Source of the DNA: Pseudomonadota bacterium
GTDB lineage: Bacteria; Pseudomonadota; Alphaproteobacteria; Reyranellales; Reyranellaceae
Length of the DNA stretch: 42,255 bases
Direction: 5' to 3'
Assembly (NCBI GenBank): GCA_018240695.1
Contig: JAFEFH010000011.1
Location: forward strand, 1-42,255
Part shown: piece by piece, positions 8,094-16,036 of the stretch
Layout of the letters: each line of letters opens with the position of its first letter
Position numbering within the stretch: position 1 is the stretch's first letter
Translations under genes and position numbers: made by a program
The notes under the pieces: model-generated
What the model was told of the DNA's origin: nothing
Database searches by the model: none
The model's input: only the letters and a program-made list of their open reading frames with translations

Positions 8094-8711
8094 GTGTCTG
8101 ACCACGCTCACGAGCATGACCACGATCATGACCATGGTTCGGAACTGTCCGAGATGCAGCTGCGGGTGCGCGCGCTCGAGACGATCCTGACCGAGAAGGG
8201 CTATGTCGATCCGGCGGCGCTCGACGCCATCGTCGAGACCTACGAGACCAAGATCGGCCCGCGCAACGGCGCGAAGATCGTGGCCAAGGCGTGGACCGAT
8301 CCCGCGTTCAAGAAGGCGCTGCTCGACGACGCCTCGAAGGCGATCGGCACCTTGGGCCGCGTCGGCGACCATCTGATCGCAGTCGAGAACACGCCGGAAC
8401 GGCACAACATGGTCGTCTGCACGCTGTGCTCCTGCTACCCGTGGGAAATGCTCGGCCTGCCGCCGATCTGGTACAAGGCCTCGCCGTATCGTTCGCGGGC
8501 GGTGAAGGATCCGCGCGGCGTGCTGTCCGATTTCGGTGTCACGTTGCCCAAGGACACCGAGATCCGAGTCTGGGACTCGACGGCCGAGACGCGATTCCTT
8601 GTGCTGCCGATGCGGCCCCCGGGCACCGAGGGCTGGAGCGAGGAACAGCTCGCCGCGATCGTCACGCGCGACAGCATGATCGGCACCGGCCTGCCGCGGG
8701 TGACGTCGTGA
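8094..8711 (+). CDS. nthA: nitrile hydratase alpha subunit, cobalt type
   Basis: Metal-bearing subunit of nitrile hydratase (nitrile plus water gives amide), 205 residues. The metal claw is VCTLCSC: Cys109, Cys112 and Cys114. Thr110 marks the cobalt-type class (iron enzymes have Ser there), and two of these cysteines are oxidised in characterised enzymes. Other family marks are the [13 protein letters not shown] stretch and [23 protein letters not shown] after the claw. An unusual His/Asp-rich head ([12 protein letters not shown]) at residues 4-15 could bind metal. Start is GTG at 8094 with GGAGG about eight bases upstream. Stop overlaps the beta-subunit start as GTGA. Thiocyanate hydrolase gamma shares the claw, but the alpha-beta-accessory order fits nitrile hydratase. 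Confidence 0.93.
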   Translation: MSDHAHEHDHDHDHGSELSEMQLRVRALETILTEKGYVDPAALDAIVETYETKIGPRNGAKIVAKAWTDPAFKKALLDDASKAIGTLGRVGDHLIAVENTPERHNMVVCTLCSCYPWEMLGLPPIWYKASPYRSRAVKDPRGVLSDFGVTLPKDTEIRVWDSTAETRFLVLPMRPPGTEGWSEEQLAAIVTRDSMIGTGLPRVTS

Positions 8712-9367
8712 ACGGCGTCCATGACATGGGCGGCATGGACGGCTTCGGAAAGGTCGAGGTCGAGGCCAACGAGCCCCCGTTCCACCACAAGTGGGAAGGC
8801 CGCGTGATGGCGATGGTGCGCGCCATGGGCGCCAATGGCGGCCTCAACATCGACATGCAGCGCTTCTCGCGCGAATCGATTCCGCCCGCGACCTATCTCG
8901 CCGCGTCCTATTACCAGAAGTGGTTCCTCGGCCTGAAGAAGACGCTGCTCGACCGAAAGCTGGTGGGTGCCGACGAGATCGCCGCCGGGCGTTCGCTGCA
9001 CAAGAGCCCGGCCCTGCCGCGCGGCAAGTTCGAGATGAAGGACGTCGTCCGTGTCACCACGCGCGGCAGCTTCCAGCGCGATGTCGCCAGTCCGCCGGCC
9101 TTCAAGATCGGCGACAAGGTGCGCATGAAGAACATCAACCCGCCGACCCACACGCGCCTGCCGCGCTATGTGCGCAGCAAGGTCGGCACGATCGAGCGCA
9201 TCAACGGCAGCCACGTCTATCCCGATTCGGCCGCGCACGGGCATGGCGAGGACCCGCAGTGGCTCTATACGGTGGTGTTCCCGGCGCGCGAGATCTGGGG
9301 AGACGACGCCGACCCGACCGTGAAGATTTCGGTCGAGGCGTTCGAGCCCTATTTCGACCGGGCATGA
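8708..9367 (+). CDS. nthB: nitrile hydratase beta subunit
   Basis: Partner subunit forming the alpha-beta heterodimer, 219 residues. It starts with the family hallmark [13 protein letters not shown] and continues with [16 protein letters not shown]; the C-terminal half is the SH3-like barrel, with [27 protein letters not shown] and the closing [14 protein letters not shown] stretch ([11 protein letters not shown]). The start is a GTG at 8708 that overlaps the alpha stop; only this start gives the conserved first residues. The stop overlaps the accessory gene ATG (9364-9367), so alpha, beta and accessory protein are translationally coupled. Confidence 0.94.
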   Translation: MNGVHDMGGMDGFGKVEVEANEPPFHHKWEGRVMAMVRAMGANGGLNIDMQRFSRESIPPATYLAASYYQKWFLGLKKTLLDRKLVGADEIAAGRSLHKSPALPRGKFEMKDVVRVTTRGSFQRDVASPPAFKIGDKVRMKNINPPTHTRLPRYVRSKVGTIERINGSHVYPDSAAHGHGEDPQWLYTVVFPAREIWGDDADPTVKISVEAFEPYFDRA

Positions 9368-9759
9368 GTGGCATGACGCGCATCGATCCGGCCGCGGCCC
9401 GCCGCGCCACCGCCGAAGTCGCGGGAATCCCGACGGATGGCGACGGGCCGGTCTTCCGCGAGCCGTGGGAGGCGCAGGCTTTCGCGATGGCGCTGGCGCT
9501 GCACGAGCGCAAGGTCTTCACGTGGCCGGAATGGGCCGCGACCCTGGCCGCCGAGATCAAGCGCGCCCAGGCGGCGGGCGATCCCGACACCGGCGAGACC
9601 TACTACCGGCACTGGCTGAACGCGCTCGAGCGCTTGGTGTCGGAGAAGGGCGTGGCCAGCGCCCAGACGCTGACGCGCTACCAGGAAGCCTGGGACCATG
9701 CCGCCGACCGCACGCCGCACGGCGCGCCGATCGAGCTGCGGCCCGACGACTTCAAGTAG
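9364..9759 (+). CDS. nitrile hydratase accessory (activator) protein
   Basis: About 131 residues, resembling the N-terminal half of beta subunits: FREPWEAQAFAMALALHERKVFTWPEWAATLAAEI followed by ETYYRHWLNALERLV. Such proteins (P14K, NhlE group) carry the alpha subunit through cobalt insertion and cysteine oxidation by subunit exchange. Position directly after the beta gene, with ATGA overlap, is the standard arrangement for cobalt-type enzymes. An in-frame ATG at 9373 is an alternative start. Ends three bases before the convergent phosphoesterase gene. No amidase or cobalt-uptake gene follows. Confidence 0.88.
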   Translation: MSGMTRIDPAAARRATAEVAGIPTDGDGPVFREPWEAQAFAMALALHERKVFTWPEWAATLAAEIKRAQAAGDPDTGETYYRHWLNALERLVSEKGVASAQTLTRYQEAWDHAADRTPHGAPIELRPDDFK

Positions 9760-9762
9760 CGG

Positions 9763-10524
9763 TCACACCTCGACAATGAAGGCCGGGTCGAAACGGCCGT
9801 TCTCGATCCGGTTGTCCTGCACGTAGCCGCGCGCGTTGCACACGACCCGCGTGGCGCCGACGCGATAGTCGAAGCTGTCGTGCGTGTGGCCGTGCATCCA
9901 GAGAGCCGGCTGCCAACGTGCGATGCGGTCGGTCAGATCCGACACGAACGAGGCATTGATCGAGGAGTCCTGGAAGCGCGGGCTGATGCTCTGCGGTGTC
10001 GGCGCGAAATGCGTCACCACGACTGTCGGTCCGTCGTGCGGCCGGGCGAAGCACTCTTCCAGCCAGGCGACCGACTGGTCGAACAGGAGCTGGGAGGCGG
10101 CGGGTGTGAACTTGTCCTCGAAGCCGGGCGCCAGCCTGATGGCGGAAAAGTCGTAGAGGAATTTCAGGGCGTCGGCGATGCCGCGAGCGCGGGCCTCTTC
10201 TTCGGTGAGCAGGCGATAGTCCGACCACAGGGTGCAGCCCAGGAAGCGCACGTTTCCATGATGCCATTCCGAACGTTCGAGCACGCGCACATTGGAGCCC
10301 TCGGCCAGCTCCACGAGACGGGCGTGGGTGGTGACGAGGTCGCTGCCGTAGAATTCGTGGTTGCCGGCGACATAGAGCGTCGGCACGCGGGCGGCCTTCG
10401 CCCATTCCATTGCGCGCGCCGGCCGGCCGACGTCGCCCGCGATCACCAGCACGTCGGCGGCGACCGCCGGCAGGGCCATGGGGCCGACCGACAGGTGAAT
10501 GTCGGAGAGCAGCGCGATCTTCAC
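9763..10524 (-). CDS. metallophosphoesterase (calcineurin-like)
   Basis: About 253 residues with the ordered metallophosphoesterase motifs: LLSDIHLS (D-x-H), VIAGDVG (GD), VAGNHEFYG (GNHE), VVTHFAPT (THF) and MHGHTHDSFDY (GHxH) binding a dinuclear metal centre. Cytoplasmic, no signal. The substrate is unknown; relatives are annotated only as predicted phosphohydrolases. The frame runs open far upstream to 11028, but homology begins at the GTG at 10524 (VKIALLSDIH), which overlaps the stop of the AidB-like gene as GTGA. It is therefore the second gene of a two-gene minus-strand operon. Confidence 0.9.
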   Translation of the reverse strand: MKIALLSDIHLSVGPMALPAVAADVLVIAGDVGRPARAMEWAKAARVPTLYVAGNHEFYGSDLVTTHARLVELAEGSNVRVLERSEWHHGNVRFLGCTLWSDYRLLTEEEARARGIADALKFLYDFSAIRLAPGFEDKFTPAASQLLFDQSVAWLEECFARPHDGPTVVVTHFAPTPQSISPRFQDSSINASFVSDLTDRIARWQPALWMHGHTHDSFDYRVGATRVVCNARGYVQDNRIENGRFDPAFIVEV

Positions 10525-12311
10525 GACAGCAGCGCGGTCGCCTTGGCGAGGGGGACGGGCGCATCGGATAACAGGAGGTCGATCGCCTCTTCTTCCCAGC
10601 CCGGCTCGCCGAGCGACAGCGGATCCTGGGCATTGAGGCGCTGCTCGATCACCAGCCGCGACAGCAGCAGGCGTCGCGCGTCGCCGCCCTGCGCGCCGAG
10701 CGTCGCGCCTTCCCAGGCCAGCAGTGCCGCCGTCGTGGCGTGATAGAGGGCACCGGCGGCCATCCGCGAGCGCTTCTCCTGCTTGGGATCGGCGGCGACC
10801 GCCTCGACGAAGCGCTCGACCCGGTCGAGCGTGGCGCCCAGCAGGCCCTTGTACTGGCCGGGCAATGCGCCACTCGCCTCGTACCTGGCCTTCAGTGCTG
10901 CGGAGAGCGTCTTGTGGCCGCCGCTCTTGCCCACGGCGCGCTGCACGACGTCCAGCGCGTTGATGTTCGACGTGCCTTCCCAGAGCGTGCCGATCTGCGC
11001 GTCGCGCACCAGCCGCGGCGTCACCCATTCCTCGATGTAGCCGATGCCGCCGCGCACCTCGAGCGTCTGGCTGGCGACCGGGATGTTGTCGCGGCAGGCG
11101 CGGAACTTGTAGACCGGCGTCAGGATGCGCAGCAGGTTCGCGGCTTCCCTGTCGCCTTCATTGGCGCGGCCCATCGTGTCCGCCGAATAGGCGAACATCG
11201 ACAGCGCCTGCTCGGTCGGCAGCATGATTTTCATCAGCTGGCGGCGCATCAGCGGGTAGTCCGAGGTCGCCTTGCCGAACGCCTTGCGGCCGCGCGCGGC
11301 GGCAAGGGCCTCGTTGAGGCAGCGGCGCATCATCGACGCCGCGCGCACGCCGTGGCTGAGGCGGGACAGGTTCACCTGGTCCATCATCTGCTTGAAGCCG
11401 GCGTTCACGTCGCCCACCAGGTAGGCCGTGGCGCCGTCGAGCACGATCTCGCCCGACGCCATCGAGCGCGTGCCGAGCTTGTCCTTCAGGCGCACGATCC
11501 GGTAGCTGTTGCGCGAGCCGTCCTCGAGGCGACGCGGCAGGGCGAACATGCCCAGTCCCTTCGTGCCGGGCGCCGCCCCGCGCGGCCGCGCCAGCATCAC
11601 GGCGACATCGGCGTCGGCGTGGCTGCAGAACCATTTCTGGCCGTACAGCTTCCAACGCTCGACGTCGTCGGGGCCGACACCGATGCGCTCGGCCTCGGTC
11701 TCGATCGCGCCGACGTCCGAGCCGCCGGCCTTCTCGGTCATGAACTGCGTGCCCTTCAGCATCGTCGCCGGATCCTGGCTCAGCAGCCGGTCGAGCAGCA
11801 GTTTCTTCAACGGTTCGGAGCCGTAGCGTTTCAGGATGAAGTTGGAGGTATCGGACACCGACACCGGGCACATCAGCCCGAACTCGGCCTGCACGAAGAG
11901 GTAGGTGATCGCGTACTTCACCAGCGGATGCGCGGCCTCGGCCATCCCCAGCACGCCGGCGCGGTGGCTCATGGCGTGCATGCCGAAGTCCTCGAACGCG
12001 ATCTTCTCCATCTCGCGGTAGGCCGGATGGTAGTCGATCCAGTCCTCGTCCCGGCCGAAGCGGTCGCGCGGCTGGAGGATGGGCGGATGCTTGTCCGCGA
12101 TCTGCGCCAGCTCGTCGAGGCGGCCGCTGGCCAGCGCCCCCAGCCGGTCGAAGTGCGGCGTCATTTGCGCAAGCAAGCCGGGGTCCATGTAGAGCGACAT
12201 CAGCTCCCGGAATTGGCGGTCGAGCGTATGGAAGTTCTGGCCGTGGATGTCGGGCGCGATGTGATGGGCGCCGTGCGGTGCCTTGGCGAGGGCGGGCGAC
12301 ATGTCGGGCAT
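10521..12311 (-). CDS. AidB-like acyl-CoA dehydrogenase
   Basis: Long acyl-CoA dehydrogenase of about 596 residues, the size of the AidB/DszC-type branch with an extra C-terminal helical domain. Recognisable parts: the AidB-type N-terminal domain with SHRAGVLGMAEAAHPLVKYA, the middle domain with GTQFMTEKAGGSDVGAIET and WFCSHADADVAVMLARP, the helical domain with VRGGIGYIEEWVTPRLVRDAQIGTLWEGTSNI. E. coli AidB binds DNA and flavin and is linked to alkylation response; most homologues have unknown acyl-CoA substrates. Start ATG at 12311 with GAGGAAG upstream, although the frame extends to 12455. Divergent from the phosphatase gene across a short region with an inverted repeat. Confidence 0.9.
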   Translation of the reverse strand: MPDMSPALAKAPHGAHHIAPDIHGQNFHTLDRQFRELMSLYMDPGLLAQMTPHFDRLGALASGRLDELAQIADKHPPILQPRDRFGRDEDWIDYHPAYREMEKIAFEDFGMHAMSHRAGVLGMAEAAHPLVKYAITYLFVQAEFGLMCPVSVSDTSNFILKRYGSEPLKKLLLDRLLSQDPATMLKGTQFMTEKAGGSDVGAIETEAERIGVGPDDVERWKLYGQKWFCSHADADVAVMLARPRGAAPGTKGLGMFALPRRLEDGSRNSYRIVRLKDKLGTRSMASGEIVLDGATAYLVGDVNAGFKQMMDQVNLSRLSHGVRAASMMRRCLNEALAAARGRKAFGKATSDYPLMRRQLMKIMLPTEQALSMFAYSADTMGRANEGDREAANLLRILTPVYKFRACRDNIPVASQTLEVRGGIGYIEEWVTPRLVRDAQIGTLWEGTSNINALDVVQRAVGKSGGHKTLSAALKARYEASGALPGQYKGLLGATLDRVERFVEAVAADPKQEKRSRMAAGALYHATTAALLAWEGATLGAQGGDARRLLLSRLVIEQRLNAQDPLSLGEPGWEEEAIDLLLSDAPVPLAKATALLS

Positions 12312-12330
12312 GGATTCTTCCTCAACTTCC

Positions 12331-12344
12331 ACACGGGTACGTGT
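12331..12344. promoter_or_regulatory. inverted repeat in the divergent promoter region
   Basis: ACACG (12331-12335), four spacer bases, CGTGT (12340-12344), centred in the 67-base region between the AidB-like gene and the phosphatase gene. TTGCAC follows at 12344-12349. Size and location suit a dimeric regulator, but no regulator gene is adjacent and five-base arms can arise by chance. Confidence 0.3.
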
Positions 12345-12378
12345 TGCACAATTTAACGCCGTGCTAGGGTCCCAGACC

Positions 12379-12864
12379 ATGCCCATCGGCGTTCTCTTCG
12401 TCTGCTCGGCCAACATCTGCCGCTCGCCCATGGCGAAGGGCGTTTTCCGGACCATGGTGCATCGGGCGGGGCTGGATCACGCCTTCCTGATCGATTCCGC
12501 CGGCACGATCGAGGGCCATGAGGGCGAGCCCGCCGCGCCGTTCGCGCGCCAGGCCGCCGGCCGCCGCGGCTACGACATCTCCGACCACCGGTCGCGGACG
12601 CTGACCAACGAGGATCTCGAGCGCTATACCCTGCCGCTCGGCATGGCCCGTACGCACTTGGCCGCGATGCGCTGGATGGCGCCGCGGCCCTTCGCCGACC
12701 GGCCGCAGCTCTTCCTGAAGTTCGCGCCGCAGCTCGGCCTGCTCGAAGTGGGGGACCCTTATGGCGGCCCGCCGCGCGGCTACGAGGAAGCGCTCGACAT
12801 CATCGAGGCCGGCTGCAAGGGCCTGCTCGAAGCCCTCACGCCGTTGGTGGAAAAGGCCAGCTGA
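12379..12864 (+). CDS. low-molecular-weight protein-tyrosine phosphatase
   Basis: About 161 residues. The N-terminal VLFVCSANICRSPMA holds the C-x5-R P-loop (Cys11 as nucleophile, Arg17), and EVGDPYGGPPRGYEEALDII provides the Asp general acid of the family. It dephosphorylates tyrosyl or other small phosphoesters in the cytoplasm; arsenate reductases share this fold, but the DPYGG loop favours phosphatase. Start ATG at 12379 begins MPIGVLFVC; upstream residues in the open frame are not conserved-looking. The 3' end overlaps the convergent dimethylformamidase gene by 29 bases. Confidence 0.88.
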   Translation: MPIGVLFVCSANICRSPMAKGVFRTMVHRAGLDHAFLIDSAGTIEGHEGEPAAPFARQAAGRRGYDISDHRSRTLTNEDLERYTLPLGMARTHLAAMRWMAPRPFADRPQLFLKFAPQLGLLEVGDPYGGPPRGYEEALDIIEAGCKGLLEALTPLVEKAS

Positions 12865-14995
12865 GGCCCAGTTCGCCGAAGCGATTGACCACGTTGAAGG
12901 TGAGGCGCGACACGTCGTTGTCGAAGCCGTTGTGGGGCAGGCTGCCGCAATAGGTGATCGAGCCCACCGAGAAGACCGCGCCGTTCGCCGGCTTTTCGAT
13001 GTAGGTCATGTCGGCGCGGATCAGCTGCTCCAGCGTTTCGCCGGTGATCGTGGTGACGAAGCCCAGCCGCTCCTCGTGCACGACGACAAAGTTCTTGCGG
13101 TCGTGCCCTTCCGACGAGGCGACGACCACGGCGTTCAGGGGACTGCCGAGGCGATGGTCGAGCCGGTCGAGCTCGAAGCCCGCCGCGCCGCCGCCCGAGA
13201 AGCCGAAGCCGCCGAACAACTCGTCCTTCACGCCGTCGAAGATCCAGGCGTGGCGGTTGTCGCGTGAGGCGGCCGTGCGGCGATAGGAATCGCCCACGAA
13301 CGTGCCCTGGCTCGAGAAGCCGATGCCGCAGAGGAGATTGGGCGGCCGGTCGGAACGCCGCCACAGGCCGCCATAGGCGCCGTCGAACGCATGATAGTAT
13401 TCGCCAGGTTCGGCTGCCCAGGTGCGGATGCCACCCTCGGTGCGCCGCACCTCGATCGCGCCGGGCACCTTCTTCGATCGGGCGACGCGCCAGTAGAAGC
13501 CGTTGCCGCCGAGATAGACCAGGCGCCCGCCGGTTTCGGTGTAGGTCTGGAGCGCGTCGAGGGTCCCTTGCGTGTGATACTCGGGATGCGAGCCGGTCAG
13601 CACGGTCTTGTAGGGCGCGAGTAGCGAGGGTCCTTCCTCGTCGAGGTCGTGGTCGGTCACGACGTCGAAGTCGATGCCCATGCGGTCGAGCCAGCCGGTG
13701 AGGTGCGTGTCGGCCGGCAGGTGGCGCAGGCCCGAGCCGATGGGATCGTTGAACGACAGGAAGTCGGGCCGCCAGGTCAGCAACGGCCGCAGGCGTGAGG
13801 AGTAGGCGACACCCGAGCCGTCGCGATGATGGTTGTAGGTCGAGAGGCCGTAGTCCTTGTGCTCGTCGGGATTGTTGGGGAACGCCTGCCATTGGGCGAC
13901 GCGCTTGCGAAAGGCGTCGTCGAACGCGCCGCGCGAAAAGTTGGAATAGACCTGATAGGTGAAGGTCGCGGCGAGATAGCAGACCTTCGCCGTGGTCGTG
14001 CCGCGTGGCGGCCGGACGAAGAACGGGATGACGTCGCGATGCGCCCCGCACGAGAGCGCCATGCCGTAGACGCCGCTCTTCAGGTCGCGCGGAACGGTGA
14101 AGATGAAATCGTCGGCCCAGCCGCAATCGTGCAGATCGTCGTCGTGGAAGTGGATGGCGGCATAGTGGTGCGGCGCCTTGGTCCACTCGCGCTCGCGTCC
14201 GGTCCATGCCGCGCCCTTCATGGCGCGCGTCGGCAGGTTGACCAGCCTGCCGTGCAGGCCGTTGGGGCCGGTATCCTCGATCTCCATCGAGTCCATGCGC
14301 CGGGAGAAATCCCAGGCGCCGACGCCCGCGATCGCCGGCGCCTCGATCTTGCCGTTGAAGCAGCGGTGCGCGGGCCGGTCGCGCGCCTCTTCGGCCGCGA
14401 TCAGGATCGGCCGCGCGGCGTCGAGCTTCAGGCCGGCCGCCGTTGCCGTGGCCTCGCCCTCGTCGTCGACCGCATGGGCGCGCTTCAGCGGCTGCTGGCC
14501 GACGCGCAGTACGCCGGTCGCAGGATCGGCGCTCGCCCACACGCGATACCAGGTGCGGGCGCGCAGCTTCTTGCCGGTGCCGACCGATGCGCCGCCGGTC
14601 TCGAGCGTCATGCCGTTCGGCGTCAGAGCGAGGGTAAAGCCCGCGCCGCTTTGGGGATCGCGGCGCGAGATCACCGCTTGCGGGCCATCGGCGGGCAGCG
14701 TCGGCCAGATCAGCGCCTCGACGGACAGTGACGTGAACGGTTTCAGTGTCGGCGCTTCGATGCGCGCGTAGGAGCCGGGATGCGCATGCTGGACGCGCGA
14801 CGGGAAATCCCCGCTGAAGCGCACGGACAGGTCTTCATGCTGGCGCGGCGGGCCGTCGGGATGCGGATCGCCGCGCACCAGCCGGACGAGGCGTGCGTTG
14901 AACTTCTCGGCGCCGGCGCTCGAAATCTTGAAGGCGATCGCGTCGCCGGGACATACCGATATGCGATCCGCGTAGCCGATCAGAGATGCCGTCAC
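12836..14995 (-). CDS. N,N-dimethylformamidase large-subunit homologue
   Basis: About 719 residues, close to the Paracoccus/Alcaligenes dimethylformamidase large subunit. An N-terminal beta domain (SLIGYADRISVCPGDAIAFKIS) is followed by a LamG/concanavalin-like region (residues ~80-260, with GRLVNLPTRAMKGAAW) and the catalytic half: HYAAIHFHDDDLHDCGWADDF, YLAATFTYQVYSNFS, then a Rossmann-like segment (DFDVVTDHDLDEEG, LTGSHPEYHTQGTLDAL, GGRLVYLGGNGFYW) and a Gly-rich GFGFSGGGAAGFELDR. Characterised enzymes hydrolyse dimethylformamide to dimethylamine and formate at a mononuclear iron; the true substrate here may be another amide. No small-subunit gene is next to it. Start is GTG at 14995 with GGGAGG ten bases upstream. 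Confidence 0.87.
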   Translation of the reverse strand: MTASLIGYADRISVCPGDAIAFKISSAGAEKFNARLVRLVRGDPHPDGPPRQHEDLSVRFSGDFPSRVQHAHPGSYARIEAPTLKPFTSLSVEALIWPTLPADGPQAVISRRDPQSGAGFTLALTPNGMTLETGGASVGTGKKLRARTWYRVWASADPATGVLRVGQQPLKRAHAVDDEGEATATAAGLKLDAARPILIAAEEARDRPAHRCFNGKIEAPAIAGVGAWDFSRRMDSMEIEDTGPNGLHGRLVNLPTRAMKGAAWTGREREWTKAPHHYAAIHFHDDDLHDCGWADDFIFTVPRDLKSGVYGMALSCGAHRDVIPFFVRPPRGTTTAKVCYLAATFTYQVYSNFSRGAFDDAFRKRVAQWQAFPNNPDEHKDYGLSTYNHHRDGSGVAYSSRLRPLLTWRPDFLSFNDPIGSGLRHLPADTHLTGWLDRMGIDFDVVTDHDLDEEGPSLLAPYKTVLTGSHPEYHTQGTLDALQTYTETGGRLVYLGGNGFYWRVARSKKVPGAIEVRRTEGGIRTWAAEPGEYYHAFDGAYGGLWRRSDRPPNLLCGIGFSSQGTFVGDSYRRTAASRDNRHAWIFDGVKDELFGGFGFSGGGAAGFELDRLDHRLGSPLNAVVVASSEGHDRKNFVVVHEERLGFVTTITGETLEQLIRADMTYIEKPANGAVFSVGSITYCGSLPHNGFDNDVSRLTFNVVNRFGELGLSWPFPPTA

Positions 14996-15011
14996 GATTT
15001 GTGTCCTCCCG

Positions 15012-15034
15012 CTGCGACGATATAGTCGTCGCAG
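15012..15034. promoter_or_regulatory. perfect 9-bp inverted repeat, probable operator
   Basis: CTGCGACGA (15012-15020) and TCGTCGCAG (15026-15034) around a TATAG spacer, in the 54-base gap between the divergent dimethylformamidase and Bug genes. It lies 17 bases from one start codon and 16 from the other, so a bound dimer would cover both initiation regions. It could also fold as a hairpin in either 5' leader. Confidence 0.65.
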
Positions 15035-15049
15035 ATCAGGAGCAGCACC

Positions 15050-16036
15050 ATGGCAAAAAACGTCGGTCGTCGGTCAATTCTCGCGGGCAGTCTCGCCGCG
15101 CCTCTTCTGGCGCGCCACGGCTGGGCGCAGTCGACCTATCCCAACAAGCAGATCCGCATGGTGGTGCCGTTCGCGCCCGGCGGCACGACGGACCTTCTCG
15201 GCCGCATCGCGGGACAGCACCTCACCGAGGCCTGGGGCCAGCAGGTGGTCGTCGACAACAAGAGCGGCGCCGGCGGCAACGTGGGCGCAGAGGTCGTCGC
15301 CAAGGCGCCGGCCGACGGCTATACGCTGCTGCTGGGCACGGTCGGCACGGCCGTCACCAACCAGTATCTCTACAAGAACATGCCGTACGACAGCGTGAAG
15401 AGCTTCGCGCCGGTCGCGCTGTTCGGCGAGGTCGCCAACGTGCTGGCGGTCCACCCCTCGATCCCGGCGAAGACCGCGCAGGAATATGTCGACTATTGCA
15501 AGAAGCAGGGTGCCAACAAGGTGAGCTTCGGCTCGCCGGCCGTGGGCGGCACCGGCCACCTCGCGATGGAATATTTCGAGGCGCGCGCGGGCTTCAAGGT
15601 CGAGCATGTCGTCTATCGCGGCAGCTCGCTGGTGCTGAAGGATCTGCTGGCCGGGCACATCCCGTCGACCATGGACAACCTGCCGCCGTACCTGCCGCAC
15701 ATCCAGTCGGGCACGCTGAAGGCGCTGGGCGTTTCTTCCTCCAAGCGCTGGTTCGCCATGCCCGACGTGCCGACCATCGCCGAACAGGGCTTTGCGGGCT
15801 TCGACGCCGCGCCATGGTGGTATGTCGCCGCGCCGGCGGGAACACCCGCCGATATCGTGAAGAAGCTGAGCGACGAGCTGGTGAAGGCCTCCAAGGCGCC
15901 GGACGTCATCAAGCGCATCCGTGACGCGGGCGCGGCCGAGCTCGGCGGCTCGTCGGAGGACCTCGCCAAGCACATGGTCGCCGAGAACGAGAAGTGGAAG
16001 AAGGTGATCGACGCCGCAGGCCTCGAGAAGCAATGA
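15050..16036 (+). CDS. Bug/TctC-family periplasmic substrate-binding protein 2
   Basis: 328 residues. Twin-arginine-like start (MAKNVGRRSILAGSLAAPLLARHGWAQ) for export, then family marks IRMVVPFAPGGTTDLLGRI, VDNKSGAGGNVGAEVVAKAPADGYTLLLG, VVYRGSSLVLKDLLAGHIP, and PAGTPADIVKKLSDEL. Binds a small organic ligand in the periplasm. No membrane components are near. Good AGGAG eight bases before the ATG. It is coupled by ATGA to the phosphotriesterase-family gene and divergent from the dimethylformamidase, which suggests that the three deal with one related compound or with substrate and sensing; that is inference. Confidence 0.92.
   Translation: MAKNVGRRSILAGSLAAPLLARHGWAQSTYPNKQIRMVVPFAPGGTTDLLGRIAGQHLTEAWGQQVVVDNKSGAGGNVGAEVVAKAPADGYTLLLGTVGTAVTNQYLYKNMPYDSVKSFAPVALFGEVANVLAVHPSIPAKTAQEYVDYCKKQGANKVSFGSPAVGGTGHLAMEYFEARAGFKVEHVVYRGSSLVLKDLLAGHIPSTMDNLPPYLPHIQSGTLKALGVSSSKRWFAMPDVPTIAEQGFAGFDAAPWWYVAAPAGTPADIVKKLSDELVKASKAPDVIKRIRDAGAAELGGSSEDLAKHMVAENEKWKKVIDAAGLEKQ

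Noticed and set aside
9763..11028. An N-terminal extension of the phosphoesterase to 421 residues
   Set aside because: The extra 168 residues are antisense-frame noise within the AidB-like gene; the protein fold starts at the GTG at 10524, which overlaps the upstream stop.
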